A stretch of 25,257 nt of DNA from CAZJAD01 sp964543855 (GCA_964543855.1 CAZJAD010000023.1:1-25257), one strand, 5' to 3'. Numbered from the stretch's first letter, positions 1-8,351 are shown. Made by a program: numbers and translations. The notes: generated from the letters alone by a model not told the origin.

Positions 1-311
1 TCGACATTGCCGATATTGGCAACGATGACCTTCAATTCGCCCCGGTAGTCGGCGTCGATGGTCGCGGGGGAATTCGGCAGCACGAGGCCCTTCTCCAACG
101 CGACACCCGACCGCATCCGCACCTGCCCTTCAAAGCCATTCGGAATGGCCAACGCAAAGCCGGTGGAAATCACCCTGCGCTCCCCCGGTGCGATGACCAC
201 CGGAGCCGTCCCGCCAACCCGAATGTCCAGGCCTGCCGCGCCGGGAGAAGCGTAGGTCGGCAAGTCCGACGGCGCTCCGGAGAGGCGTTTTATCTCGACT
301 CGGACTTCCAG
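1..311 (-). CDS. dut: dUTP diphosphatase (dUTPase), partial, cut at window edge
   Basis: Hydrolyses dUTP to dUMP and pyrophosphate, which keeps uracil out of DNA and feeds dTMP synthesis. The 103 visible codons carry the trimeric dUTPase motifs in order: motif I (AGLDIR), motif II (MRSGVALEKGL) and motif III (TIDADYRGEL, with the conserved Asp and Tyr). The C-terminal motifs IV and V lie beyond position 1. The frame opens after a TAG inside the end of ald and contains no ATG, GTG or TTG before the conserved part. The only plausible initiator is CTG at 311-309, which gives an N-terminus (LEVRVEIKRLSG) that lines up with the usual start of the family. It follows the ald stop codon by four bases and is the last visible gene of the nusA-infB operon. 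Identity is confident; the start codon is not. Confidence 0.9.
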   Translation of the reverse strand, partial: MEVRVEIKRLSGAPSDLPTYASPGAAGLDIRVGGTAPVVIAPGERRVISTGFALAIPNGFEGQVRMRSGVALEKGLVLPNSPATIDADYRGELKVIVANIGNV

Positions 312-315
312 TGTC

Positions 316-1431
316 CTACCGAAGCACTTGTTCTACATGCACATAGGGAAGCCCGAACGCCTCGGCCACCCCTTTGTAAACGACTTTTCCGCCAATCACA
401 TTGAGCCCAAGGAGTATCTCGCGGTTCTCCTCGGCAGCCTTCACATACCCCTCGTTTGCGATATGGACGGCGTAAGGGAGCGTGGCGTTCGTCAGAGCCA
501 GCGTCGAAGTGAATGGCACCGCTCCCGGCATGTTGGCGACACAGTAATGTACGACATCGTCGACGACATAAGTCGGATTCTCGTGCGTCGTCGGATGGCA
601 AGTCTCCACGCAGCCTCCTTGGTCGACCGCAACATCCACGATGACCGACCGCTTTTTCATGAGCTTCAACATGTCGCGCGTGACCAGATTCGGTGCCTTT
701 GCGCCGGGGATGAGAACCGCTCCAACAACCAAATCCGCTGTTTTGATGGATTCACGGATGTTGTGCGCATTGGATGCGAGCGTCAATACATTCTTTGGCA
801 TGATGTCATCCAAATAGCGCAAGCGGTCCAGGGAAATATCGAGGATCGTCACGACAGCCCCGAGTCCCGCCGCCATCTTGGCTGCGTTCATCCCAACAAT
901 TCCACCGCCGAGGATGACGACATTTGCCGGCGCCACGCCGGGAACCCCTCCAAGGAGGATACCGCGTCCGCCGGTGCTCTCTTCCAGGAATTTCGCACCC
1001 TCTTGAACGGCCATCCGTCCCGCCACTTCACTCATCGGAGTCAGGAGGGGCAGCTCACCGTTGGCCTTCTGCACCGTCTCGTAGGCAATAGCGACGCAAC
1101 CGGAGTTGATCATCCCTTCGGTGAGCTCGCGGGATGACGCGAAATGAAAGTAGGTGAAGACAATCTGCCCGCGGCGGATAAGACCGTACTCGACAGGCAG
1201 AGGTTCTTTGACCTTGACAATCATTTCGGCCTTGGCAAAGATCTCCTCGGCCGCGCTGCTGATTTTCGCACCACTTTTCTCGTACAGTGCGTCTTCGAAC
1301 CCGCTGCCCGCTCCCGCCGATCTCTCCACCATTACCGTATGCCCTTGCCCGACCAGTGTCTCAACTCCGGCAGGCGTCACCGCAACGCGGTTCTCGTTTG
1401 ACTTAATTTCCTTCGGTACACCTACAATCAC
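316..1431 (-). CDS. ald: alanine dehydrogenase
   Basis: NAD-dependent oxidative deamination of L-alanine to pyruvate and ammonia, reversible, cytoplasmic. The 371-residue length is normal for the family. Family key residues fall at the standard numbering: Arg15, Lys75 (in VKVKEPLP), His96 (in YFHFAS), Asp270 and Asn300. The Rossmann glycine motif GGGIVG is at about 175-180. The start is GTG at 1431-1429, preceded by a good GGAGG seven bases upstream. It overlaps the stop of the M16 peptidase gene by four bases (GTGA), so translational coupling is likely. Its place between an M16 peptidase and dut in a translation/RNA-decay operon has no obvious functional logic; it probably shares the upstream promoter. 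Confidence 0.97.
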   Translation of the reverse strand: MIVGVPKEIKSNENRVAVTPAGVETLVGQGHTVMVERSAGAGSGFEDALYEKSGAKISSAAEEIFAKAEMIVKVKEPLPVEYGLIRRGQIVFTYFHFASSRELTEGMINSGCVAIAYETVQKANGELPLLTPMSEVAGRMAVQEGAKFLEESTGGRGILLGGVPGVAPANVVILGGGIVGMNAAKMAAGLGAVVTILDISLDRLRYLDDIMPKNVLTLASNAHNIRESIKTADLVVGAVLIPGAKAPNLVTRDMLKLMKKRSVIVDVAVDQGGCVETCHPTTHENPTYVVDDVVHYCVANMPGAVPFTSTLALTNATLPYAVHIANEGYVKAAEENREILLGLNVIGGKVVYKGVAEAFGLPYVHVEQVLR

Positions 1432-2705
1432 AGATGTTCCTCCTCCCCGCCCTGTTGGTTTCTTGCCTCATTGGTCGGTTCGAGTATCATGGTAATCAGA
1501 TTATCCTCGGAAAACAATTCGTCCGCCAGATCCTGCACCTGACGACCGGTCACGGCGTCGATGCAACGACCAGTCTCCTCCAAGTCAACAAATCGTCCCA
1601 GGTGCAGCTCCATCTTCGCCAACCGGTTCATACGAGTCGCCACGGATTCCAGGGCCAGCATCGTGTTGCCTTTGACCTGAGTCTTCACACCCTGCAGGTC
1701 ATCGGCGGCAATCGGCGATTCCCTCAGCGCCCGAAGTTCCGCCATGACCAATTCAAAGGCCTTGTCAACGCGCGAACCGTCCGTTGCATAATAGACGCCC
1801 GCGACCCCCGTGTCGGAAAGTAGGTCAGCAAACGAGTAAATCGCATAGGCAATACCATGCTTCTCGCGCACATTTTGGAAGAGCCGCGACGACATGCCGC
1901 CACCCAATGCGGTGTTGAGCACGAAGATGACATAACGGCGCTCGTCGCTATAGCGGAGCCCTCGACCTCCAACGCATACATGAGCCTGCTGAATCGCTCG
2001 CTGCTCCCGAATCTCGCCCGGCTCGAGTGGAGGCGGAACATTCCCATCCGGTCTGGAACCTTCGGATTGCAGTTGCAGTTTGTCCTGCACCAATCGAACC
2101 AGCTCCCGATGATTCACTCGCCCGGCCGCCGCAACCAGCACCCGGTCGGGCGCATAGTGAGCCCGAATGAACTGAACCAAATCGTCGCGCGTGAATCGCA
2201 GGACATTTTCAGGAGAACCAAGAATCGGGCGTGCCAAGGAGTGAGGCTTGAAAAGAGCGCGGGTGAAGAGCTCGTGACTGAGTTCGTCCGGGCTGTCCTC
2301 AAGATCCCGAATCTCATCAAGGATGACCTGTTTCTCCCTGTCCATCTGGGCCGGTTCGAACAGAGAGTTGGCCAAGATGTCCGCAAGAATGTCCATCGCC
2401 ATCGGTAGCTGCTCGTCCAGAACATGGACATAGAAGCAGGTCAGCTCTTTCCCGGTGAACGCATTAACATAACCGCCACCCTGCTCGATCGCTCGCGCGA
2501 TGTCGAGAGCGGAGCGATTTCGCGTTCCTTTGAAGGCCATGTGCTCGATGAAATGGGAGATACCGCTGGTGTCTTCCGCCTCGTGACGGGAGCCCACGGT
2601 CACCCAGATACCGAGCGCCACCGAACGAACGCCCGGCATTCGTTCGCTGACGACACGCAGCCCCCCCGGAAGCTCAGTCTTTTGGAAAGAAGATGGGGTC
2701 GTCAA
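1428..2705 (-). CDS. M16 family zinc metallopeptidase (processing-peptidase/insulinase-like)
   Basis: Predicted zinc peptidase of the pitrilysin/MPP-like M16 group, related by order and sequence to B. subtilis MlpA, which also follows pnp. The inverted zinc motif HxxEH is at residues 51-55 (HFIEH). The distal Glu131 sits the expected 76 residues after His55, so the N-terminal catalytic half looks intact. The second, non-catalytic half carries the usual glycine-rich stretch near residue 265 (LGGGMSSRLFQ). At 425 residues it is a single-chain two-domain form. The start used is TTG at 2705-2703, because the frame is closed 54 bases upstream by TAA with no ATG or GTG in between. No clear ribosome-binding site precedes it; a 33-codon frame ending over this TTG may couple its translation (see the small ORF at 2702-2803). 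Confidence 0.92.
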   Translation of the reverse strand: MTTPSSFQKTELPGGLRVVSERMPGVRSVALGIWVTVGSRHEAEDTSGISHFIEHMAFKGTRNRSALDIARAIEQGGGYVNAFTGKELTCFYVHVLDEQLPMAMDILADILANSLFEPAQMDREKQVILDEIRDLEDSPDELSHELFTRALFKPHSLARPILGSPENVLRFTRDDLVQFIRAHYAPDRVLVAAAGRVNHRELVRLVQDKLQLQSEGSRPDGNVPPPLEPGEIREQRAIQQAHVCVGGRGLRYSDERRYVIFVLNTALGGGMSSRLFQNVREKHGIAYAIYSFADLLSDTGVAGVYYATDGSRVDKAFELVMAELRALRESPIAADDLQGVKTQVKGNTMLALESVATRMNRLAKMELHLGRFVDLEETGRCIDAVTGRQVQDLADELFSEDNLITMILEPTNEARNQQGGEEEHL

Positions 2706-2803
2706 GGTCTGTTCTTGGGTCGCGATTTTGGAGGATGCGGTCGCTTTCCATCCGATTTCTTAGCGACCTTTTCCGCGCGACCCGGAAAAGGCCGCTGCGT
2801 CAT
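2702..2803 (-). CDS. hypothetical 33-codon basic ORF bridging pnp and the M16 peptidase
   Basis: ATG at 2803-2801 overlaps the pnp stop (TGA 2802-2800), and its TGA (2704-2702) overlaps the TTG start of the peptidase gene, so it fills the gap between the two exactly. The predicted peptide is rich in Lys, Arg and Pro (for example GRAEKVAKKSDGKR) with no hydrophobic segment. Three readings fit. It may be a coupling ORF that carries ribosomes from pnp to the peptidase. It may be the true basic C-terminal tail of PNPase, displaced by one base in the -1 frame through a frameshift or an assembly indel. It may also be chance. No classical slippery heptamer is visible at the junction. Basic tails after the S1 domain are common in PNPases, which favours the second reading slightly. 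Confidence 0.35.
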   Translation of the reverse strand: MTQRPFPGRAEKVAKKSDGKRPHPPKSRPKNRP

Positions 2804-4896
2804 TTTGAAGCCGGCTCTCGGCTCGACAAGAGGGCTTTTCGTGATAGATCCAGTTTGCCTTGCGCGTCCACTTTGAGGAGCTTCACCTCCACCTCGTCGC
2901 CGATCTGAAGGTGGTCCGTGACCTTCCGGATGCGCTCATTCTCAATCTGCGAAATATGAAGCAGACCTTCTCGGCCCGGGAGAATTTCAACAAACGCGCC
3001 GAAATCCATGATCCGCTTGACCGTGCCTCGGTAGACTTTCCCGACCACCGGCACCTCAAGCATCCGGCGAATTGTCTCTGCGGCCGCCGCCGCTTTCTCC
3101 ATATCTGCGGAAGCGACGCAGACGGTTCCGTCGTCCTCAATATCGATGGTCGCGCCGGTGTGCTCTATGATTTCACGGATGTTCTTTCCGCCGGGGCCGA
3201 TGATAAGTCCGATCTTCTCCGGATCAATCTTCATGAAGATAATGCGCGGCGCATAAGGAGAAAGCTCGGGCCGAGGCGCGGGAAGCGTCTCCGCCATCTT
3301 ACCCAGGATGAAATTGATTCCCTCGCGCGCCTGCGCCAGCGCATGACGCATCAGCTCCGAAGAAATCCCCTCAATCTTGATGTCCATCTGGCAGGAGGTA
3401 ATGCCGTTCCGGGTCCCGGCGACCTTGAAATCCATGTCTCCCAGATGATCTTCATCGCCGAGAATATCGGAGAGAATCGCGGAGTTGTCGCCTTCCTTAA
3501 TGAGTCCCATGGCAATCCCCGCCACCGGCTCCCGAATCGGCACGCCCGCATCCATCAGAGCGAGCACTCCAGCGCATACCGTCGCCATCGACGACGAGCC
3601 ATTCGATTCGAGAATATCGGACACGACACGAATCGTGTACGGGAATTCCTCCCAGTCCGGCAGAACGGGATGTATCGCTCGCCAAGCGAGGTTTCCGTGC
3701 CCCACCTCCCGACGCGACTGCCCGAGGAACTTTCGAATTTCACCGACCGAGTAGGGTGGGAAATTGTAATGCAGCATATAGGGTCGGGTATAGACACCCT
3801 CCAGGCTGTCGATCTTCTGCTCGTCGAATTTTGTGCCGAGAGTGATCATCGCCAGCGCCTGCGTCTGACCCCGCGTGAAGAGCGCAGAGCCGTGAACGCG
3901 CGGCAAGAGCCCCACAGAGGACTCGATTTCGCGGATGTTCTTCAAGCCTCGTCCATCCAAACGAATCCCCTCGCTCAACACCTTGGCACGCATCCGTTGC
4001 CGAAAATGCTCGTGAATCCAGTTCGAAATATAACCGGCCTGCTCGGGCGATTCCTCGATATATGGAAGAGTCGCTTCTTCCTCCAATTCGCGCAGCTTCG
4101 TGCGGCGCTCCTGTTTCTCTGTGACGCTGGCGATTTTCTGCATGCGGTCCCCGAGTTCATCGGCCAGCTTGCGATCGAGTTCCTCGATGCGGACCACCGG
4201 CGGAACCTCAAACTTGGGTTTGCCCGCCACTGCCGCCAGGTCTTTTTGCAGAGCGACCAGTTTGCGAATCTCATCGTGAGCTTTGCCGATCGCCTCGATC
4301 ATCACAGCGTCAGAGACTTCACGAGCCTCTCCCTCGACCATGATGATAGATGTCTCAGTACCTGCCACCACAATATCAAGAAGACTCTCTTCAATCTGCT
4401 TGTAAGTGGGATTGATGATGTACTCACCATCCAAGAGGCCGATCCGCACCGAGGCAATCGGTCCCAGGAAGGGGATCTCGGATACCGCGAGAGCGGTTGA
4501 AGCGGCAATGGCCCCGAGAACATCGGGATCGGTCTCCCCATCGGAAGACAGGACGCTCACCATGATCTGAATCTCGCTGTGAAAGCCCTCAGGAAAAAGA
4601 GGGCGAATAGGCCGATCGATCAGGCGGGCCGAGAGAATTTCCTTCTCGGACGGCCGACCCTCTCGTCGGAAAAAGCCTCCGGGGATCCGGCCTGCCGCAG
4701 AGAGTTTTTCTCGATAGTCCACCGACATCGGAAGAAAATCGAGTTCTTGCTGTGTCTCCAGGTTCGCAACCGCCGTCGCCAGGAGAACCGTGTCTCCATG
4801 CGTCAGCCAGCACGCCCCGTCGGCTTGCTTGGCAGCGCGACCGACTTCAAGCGTCAGGGGGCGCTGTCCAAGCTCCAGTGTTCTTGTGTGTATCAT
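2800..4896 (-). CDS. pnp: polyribonucleotide nucleotidyltransferase (PNPase)
   Basis: 3'-5' phosphorolytic exoribonuclease that degrades mRNA to nucleoside diphosphates, and a degradosome partner in many bacteria. With the start at ATG 4896 the protein is 698 residues, the usual length. Order: first RNase PH domain (about 1-140), helical linker (about 240-310), second RNase PH domain (about 310-530), KH domain (about 553-612, GLIIGPGGKNIREI) and S1 domain (about 617-687, GTVKRIMDFGAFVEI). The catalytic pair in GDEDHLGDMD falls at Asp481 and Asp487, with the six-residue spacing of E. coli Asp486/Asp492. An upstream in-frame start at 4944 would run into rpsO and adds non-conserved residues. ATG 4896 begins the conserved N-terminus (MIHTRTLELG) and has AAGGA ten bases upstream. 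It lies 25 bases after rpsO, the conserved rpsO-pnp pairing. Confidence 0.98.
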   Translation of the reverse strand: MIHTRTLELGQRPLTLEVGRAAKQADGACWLTHGDTVLLATAVANLETQQELDFLPMSVDYREKLSAAGRIPGGFFRREGRPSEKEILSARLIDRPIRPLFPEGFHSEIQIMVSVLSSDGETDPDVLGAIAASTALAVSEIPFLGPIASVRIGLLDGEYIINPTYKQIEESLLDIVVAGTETSIIMVEGEAREVSDAVMIEAIGKAHDEIRKLVALQKDLAAVAGKPKFEVPPVVRIEELDRKLADELGDRMQKIASVTEKQERRTKLRELEEEATLPYIEESPEQAGYISNWIHEHFRQRMRAKVLSEGIRLDGRGLKNIREIESSVGLLPRVHGSALFTRGQTQALAMITLGTKFDEQKIDSLEGVYTRPYMLHYNFPPYSVGEIRKFLGQSRREVGHGNLAWRAIHPVLPDWEEFPYTIRVVSDILESNGSSSMATVCAGVLALMDAGVPIREPVAGIAMGLIKEGDNSAILSDILGDEDHLGDMDFKVAGTRNGITSCQMDIKIEGISSELMRHALAQAREGINFILGKMAETLPAPRPELSPYAPRIIFMKIDPEKIGLIIGPGGKNIREIIEHTGATIDIEDDGTVCVASADMEKAAAAAETIRRMLEVPVVGKVYRGTVKRIMDFGAFVEILPGREGLLHISQIENERIRKVTDHLQIGDEVEVKLLKVDAQGKLDLSRKALLSSREPASK

Positions 4897-4921
4897 TCCG
4901 TGTGTTTCCTTGCATAAGTAG

Positions 4922-5191
4922 TTAGCGCCGGATGCCCAGCTCATCCGCGAGGGACCGGTATCGATCGAGATTCACGCGGGAAAGGTAACTGAGCAATCGC
5001 TTGCGCCGACCCACCAGAAGCATCAGCCCCCGTCGACAGTGGGTATCCTTCTTGTGAGCCTTCAGATGTTCGGTCAAATGGTTGATGCGCTGCGTGAGCA
5101 GAGCAATCTGTACTTCGGGCGAACCAGTGTCGCTCGGTCGACGGGCGTACTTCTCGATAACGCCTCGTTTCGTCTCGGGGTCCCTCCTCAT
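4922..5191 (-). CDS. rpsO: 30S ribosomal protein S15
   Basis: Small-subunit protein that binds the central domain of 16S rRNA early in assembly. At 89 residues it has the standard length, with family hallmarks DTGSPEVQIALLTQRI at about 21-36, the HxxxHKKD segment at about 42-49 (HLKAHKKD) and RRKRLLSYL near 67-75. Start ATG 5191-5189 has a strong GAGAGGAG three bases upstream. It sits between ribF and pnp as in most bacteria. A 142-base leader separates it from ribF, holds a candidate promoter (5224-5252) and a hairpin (5294-5330), and is the place to look for S15 autoregulation. Confidence 0.98.
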   Translation of the reverse strand: MRRDPETKRGVIEKYARRPSDTGSPEVQIALLTQRINHLTEHLKAHKKDTHCRRGLMLLVGRRKRLLSYLSRVNLDRYRSLADELGIRR

Positions 5192-5223
5192 AGTCTCCTC
5201 TCGTTCGAGGTTTCGGTCAATTC

Positions 5224-5252
5224 TCTGTAGAAAAGCACTGAAATCATGTCAA
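5224..5252 (-). promoter_or_regulatory. candidate sigma70-type promoter for rpsO-pnp
   Basis: On the minus strand a perfect TTGACA (5252-5247) is followed by a 17-base spacer and a weak TACAGA (5229-5224). Transcription would begin about 25 bases before the rpsO start. An internal promoter upstream of rpsO would be consistent with other bacteria, but the poor -10 keeps confidence low. Confidence 0.35.
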
Positions 5253-5293
5253 CGCTCTCGAAATGTCATCTCGGTGTCTATCTGAATACGAAT

Positions 5294-5330
5294 GCACTGC
5301 GAAGGTTTGACTTCCCTCCGCCCGCAGTGC
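5294..5330 (-). other. hairpin between ribF and rpsO
   Basis: Seven perfect outer pairs (GCACTGC with GCAGTGC) enclose an inner GAAG/CTTC stem with a six-base loop and a nine-base purine-rich bulge on the 5' side (minus orientation). It begins three bases after the ribF stop and is not followed by a T-run, so it does not look like an intrinsic terminator. It could be a processing site, a 3'-protecting hairpin of the upstream message, or part of an S15-binding leader. The candidate rpsO promoter lies downstream of it. Confidence 0.4.
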
Positions 5331-5333
5331 CGG

Positions 5334-6287
5334 TCACGCCTTGTTCAGGAGCGCATACTCCTCGACCACGGCCAGCGTCTGCTGAACATCCTTCGCGATC
5401 TGCCCCGACAGCTCGCTCTCACTCTCGAACTTCTGTTCCTTGCGAAGCCAGCGCACGAATTCAATTTCCACGACCTCACCATAGAGCTCTCCGTCAAAGC
5501 CGACCAGATGGGCCTCAACCGCGTAGGGCGATCCGGGAAATGTGGGATTAATGCCGATGGATACGGCTGCCGGGAAAAGCTCATCCTTCCAACGAGCGAT
5601 GGCACAATAAACGCCATTGGCGGGCACCAGTTTCGCCGCGTCGAACACTTTCAGATTCGCCGTCGGGAACCTCAGCCTCTTGCCGCGCGCCTGACCGCGC
5701 ACGACTTCCCCCTGCAGCGAGTAGCGGCGACCGAGCAGCTCCGAGGCACGGGCCACATCTCCCCGGCCAAGCAGAGCGCGCACCTTGGAACTTGAGACAA
5801 TGGTGCCACCTACCTCCACGGGGTTCAGGACATCCATCTGAAAATCCAACTCGCGAGAGAACGCAATCAGGCTCTCGCGATCGCCCCCCCGGTTTTTTCC
5901 AAAGGCGTGGTCGTAGCCGATGACGATGCGCTTCAGGCCCATTCGCCCTTTCAATACAACCTGTATGAAGTCCCTGGGAGACAATTCTGACGCCGTCTTA
6001 TCGAATCGCAGGATGCACAGAAGGTCAATCGGCCACTCCTGGAGGATCCTGACCTTCTCGTCAGTCGGAGTCAGCAATCGTATCGGGCCGCGCTCATCCT
6101 CCACGACCAATCGAGGATGAGGCTTGAAAGTGACCACAACACTCCGCAGCCGCTGAGCCTGCGCGCTTTCCACCAACTGCCGCAGAATCTGCTGATGGCC
6201 GAGATGGATGCCATCGAACGATCCGACGGTTATCACGGAATCGCGGAAGTCAACAAAGTTTGACCAGGGTCCTTCAAAGATTTCCAT
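5334..6287 (-). CDS. ribF: bifunctional riboflavin kinase / FAD synthetase
   Basis: Phosphorylates riboflavin to FMN and adenylylates FMN to FAD. The N-terminal nucleotidyltransferase domain shows the HxGH-type signature VGSFDGIHLGHQQIL (about 21-35) and YDHAFGKNRGGD near 115-126. The C-terminal riboflavin kinase domain begins around residue 180 with GEVVRGQARGKRLRFPTANL. ATG 6287 gives 317 residues and has AGGGA six bases upstream. In-frame TTG codons at 6293 and 6290 sit on the ribosome-binding site and are less likely. It follows truB by nine bases, the usual truB-ribF-rpsO order. Confidence 0.96.
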   Translation of the reverse strand: MEIFEGPWSNFVDFRDSVITVGSFDGIHLGHQQILRQLVESAQAQRLRSVVVTFKPHPRLVVEDERGPIRLLTPTDEKVRILQEWPIDLLCILRFDKTASELSPRDFIQVVLKGRMGLKRIVIGYDHAFGKNRGGDRESLIAFSRELDFQMDVLNPVEVGGTIVSSSKVRALLGRGDVARASELLGRRYSLQGEVVRGQARGKRLRFPTANLKVFDAAKLVPANGVYCAIARWKDELFPAAVSIGINPTFPGSPYAVEAHLVGFDGELYGEVVEIEFVRWLRKEQKFESESELSGQIAKDVQQTLAVVEEYALLNKA

Positions 6288-6296
6288 CAACAATCC

Positions 6297-6965
6297 CTAA
6301 GCCGCCAACTCTTCCCGCATTTGCTCAATGCGCTCCAATGACAACGCATACTCAGCGGCGTACGGGCCGATGGCGTTGCGGACAAGTCGAGCCACCGCAC
6401 CACCCCAGCCCAACCGCTTGCCCAAATCACGGGCCAGAGACCTCACATACGTTCCTCTGCTACACAGTATCCGAACATCGATATCGGGTTTCGCCACCTC
6501 AAGGAGACTGATTTCGCTGACCTGCACACGGCGCGCCGGAAGCTCGGACTTCTCGCCTCGCCACGCTTTGCGATAGCTTCGCTCCCCACCGACTTTCACC
6601 GCCGAAACCATCGGAGGCACCTGCACGATATCTCCTTCAAACTCCCGCAGTGCACTCCTGATGCGCTCCACCGACCAATCGTGAAGGTCACTCTTCCGGA
6701 GCACTTCCCCGGTGAGGTCGTCGGTTGAAGTCTCCACGCCAAACCGGATTGTCGTGCGATACTCTTTCGGGAGGTTTTCAAAATCGGCGGCGTATTTCGT
6801 GGCCGCGCCGCACAGAACAATCAGAACGCCGCTCGCGGGCGGATCCAAGGTGCCCGCGTGACCAACCTTCTTATACCGCAGAAGGGATCGAACTCGGCGA
6901 ACCACGTCGAACGAAGTCCAACCGGGCGGCTTGAAAACCGAAAGCAGGAGTTCCCTGTGGGCCAT
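6297..6965 (-). CDS. truB: tRNA pseudouridine(55) synthase
   Basis: Makes the universal pseudouridine 55 in the T-loop of elongator tRNAs. The catalytic-aspartate motif is GHAGTLDPPASGVL with Asp41; the N-terminal KPPGWTSFDVV and the later RGTYVRSLARDLG segment are also conserved. At 222 residues it has the catalytic fold but no obvious C-terminal PUA-like domain, so it is a short form. ATG 6965-6963 starts four bases after the nrnA stop. Only a weak ribosome-binding site is visible, so coupling to nrnA is likely. Confidence 0.95.
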   Translation of the reverse strand: MAHRELLLSVFKPPGWTSFDVVRRVRSLLRYKKVGHAGTLDPPASGVLIVLCGAATKYAADFENLPKEYRTTIRFGVETSTDDLTGEVLRKSDLHDWSVERIRSALREFEGDIVQVPPMVSAVKVGGERSYRKAWRGEKSELPARRVQVSEISLLEVAKPDIDVRILCSRGTYVRSLARDLGKRLGWGGAVARLVRNAIGPYAAEYALSLERIEQMREELAA

Positions 6966-6969
6966 TGCT

Positions 6970-7944
6970 TCAAGCCGATGCGACCTTCACAGGGGGAACT
7001 CCGACCGCCTCCAGGACAGCCGGAAGCAAGCGATCTCGCGCATTCTGCATCGTCCCTCGCATGCGAAGCCCCGCGGCTTTGAAGTGCCCGCCACCCCCGA
7101 ACCGCGCCGCAAGTTCCCCGACATTGACGGCGTGCTTTGACCGAAGAGAGATCCGGATACGCCCGTCATTCATCTCGCAAAAGAGCAATGCCACCTCGAC
7201 GCCTTGAATAGACAGCACGAGGTCCACCAAGGCATCCGAATCCTCCATCAGATTCTCTTCGGAAAGGAGAAGTACGCCCACCCGACCGTCTCCGAACATC
7301 TCGAGCGTCGCGAGGGCACGCCTCATCGCGTGGACATCGTCCACGGGTAGCTCGAAATAGATTTGATCCGTGATGTAGGCAGGATCCGCTCCAAGTTCCG
7401 TGAGCCGTGCAGCGACCTCGAAAACTCGCGATGTCGTGTTCGAAAACCGGAAGCGTCCCGTATCCGTCAGAATACCGGCATAAATACAGGTGGCTTCATC
7501 CGGCGTCGGAGTGAACCCGAAATCCGCAAAAATGTCAAAGACAATCTGACTGGTTGCACTGGCGTCAAGGTGAACCAGATTAATCTCCCCAAATTGATTG
7601 TTCGATATATGGTGGTCGATATTCACGAGCTTGGCCGTTGGCGCAATGTAATCCTCAACGCACCCGATGCGATTTCGCCCACCGGCATCCAGAATCACGA
7701 CCGCCTCGTACTTCCGGGACAAAGAGTGCTCGTTCAGGTGTACGACTGTCGAAGCACCCGGCAGAAAACGCAAGCGCTCCGGAATCGGGTCGGCCATGGC
7801 CAGAACGGCTTCACGCCCCATCCGGCGGCACAAAAAGCCGAAAGCGAGAAGCGAACTCACCGCATCGCCGTCTGGATGAACATGAGTCGTTAACAGCAGC
7901 GGAGAATTCTGGTGCAAGAAATCGTGGAGCGCTTGGAACTGCAT
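6970..7944 (-). CDS. nrnA: DHH/DHHA1 phosphoesterase, NrnA-type oligoribonuclease / pAp phosphatase
   Basis: Predicted to degrade nanoRNAs of 2-5 nucleotides and to dephosphorylate pAp. The metal-binding DHH-family residues are present: THVHPDGDAVSS (His21, His23, Asp25, Asp27), Asp86 in ILDAGG, the DHH triad at 110-112 and Asp161 in ILTDTGRFRF. The C-terminal DHHA1 domain ends with the substrate motif GGGGHFKAAG (near 290). The 324-residue length matches the family. It lies between rbfA and truB, a frequent arrangement, two bases after the rbfA stop. Exact substrate preference cannot be read from sequence. Confidence 0.93.
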   Translation of the reverse strand: MQFQALHDFLHQNSPLLLTTHVHPDGDAVSSLLAFGFLCRRMGREAVLAMADPIPERLRFLPGASTVVHLNEHSLSRKYEAVVILDAGGRNRIGCVEDYIAPTAKLVNIDHHISNNQFGEINLVHLDASATSQIVFDIFADFGFTPTPDEATCIYAGILTDTGRFRFSNTTSRVFEVAARLTELGADPAYITDQIYFELPVDDVHAMRRALATLEMFGDGRVGVLLLSEENLMEDSDALVDLVLSIQGVEVALLFCEMNDGRIRISLRSKHAVNVGELAARFGGGGHFKAAGLRMRGTMQNARDRLLPAVLEAVGVPPVKVASA

Positions 7945-7946
7945 GA

Positions 7947-8312
7947 TTATGAATCTCCTCGGCCACCCTCGTCATGGATCTTTTTGAAGAGTGTTTCGAT
8001 GCGGGCGGCGCGAGCCACGGTTGAATCGGCGACGAAACGAATCTCGGGGTGATATTTGAGTACCAGGCGGCGAGCAAGCTCGTGACGCAGCTCCTTGGCA
8101 TGTCGAGCAAGCAATCTGGCCACAAGGTCCCAGTCTTCTTCCTGGTCGGTCAGAACGCTGTAGTAGACCTTCGCATGGCGCAAATCAGCAGACACTTCCA
8201 CATCGGTAACCGTGACCAGATCTCGCGAGGGAAGGTCCGGCAATGAAGCAAGAAGAACCGAAATCTCACGCTCCACGAGTCGCGCAACCCGCCGCGGCCG
8301 ACGGTTGTCCAT
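7947..8312 (-). CDS. rbfA: 30S ribosome-binding factor A
   Basis: Single KH-fold protein that assists 16S rRNA 5'-end maturation and 30S assembly, especially in the cold. Conserved segments are RVARLVEREISVLLAS at the N-terminus, the ADLRHAKVYYSVL strand region and RRLVLKYHPEIRFVADST. At 121 residues it is of normal size. ATG 8312 is preferred over the adjacent GTG 8315, because AAGGGGG ends four bases before the ATG. Position directly after infB and ylxP is canonical. Confidence 0.94.
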   Translation of the reverse strand: MDNRRPRRVARLVEREISVLLASLPDLPSRDLVTVTDVEVSADLRHAKVYYSVLTDQEEDWDLVARLLARHAKELRHELARRLVLKYHPEIRFVADSTVARAARIETLFKKIHDEGGRGDS

Positions 8313-8351
8313 CACACCCCCTTGACCACGGAAACCGCTCGCGAACCACTC

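Noticed and set aside
2860..4500. 546-codon open frame antisense to pnp
   Set aside because: It mirrors the third-position bias of a well-conserved pnp gene, and its translation (many Arg, His, Leu) shows no family resemblance.
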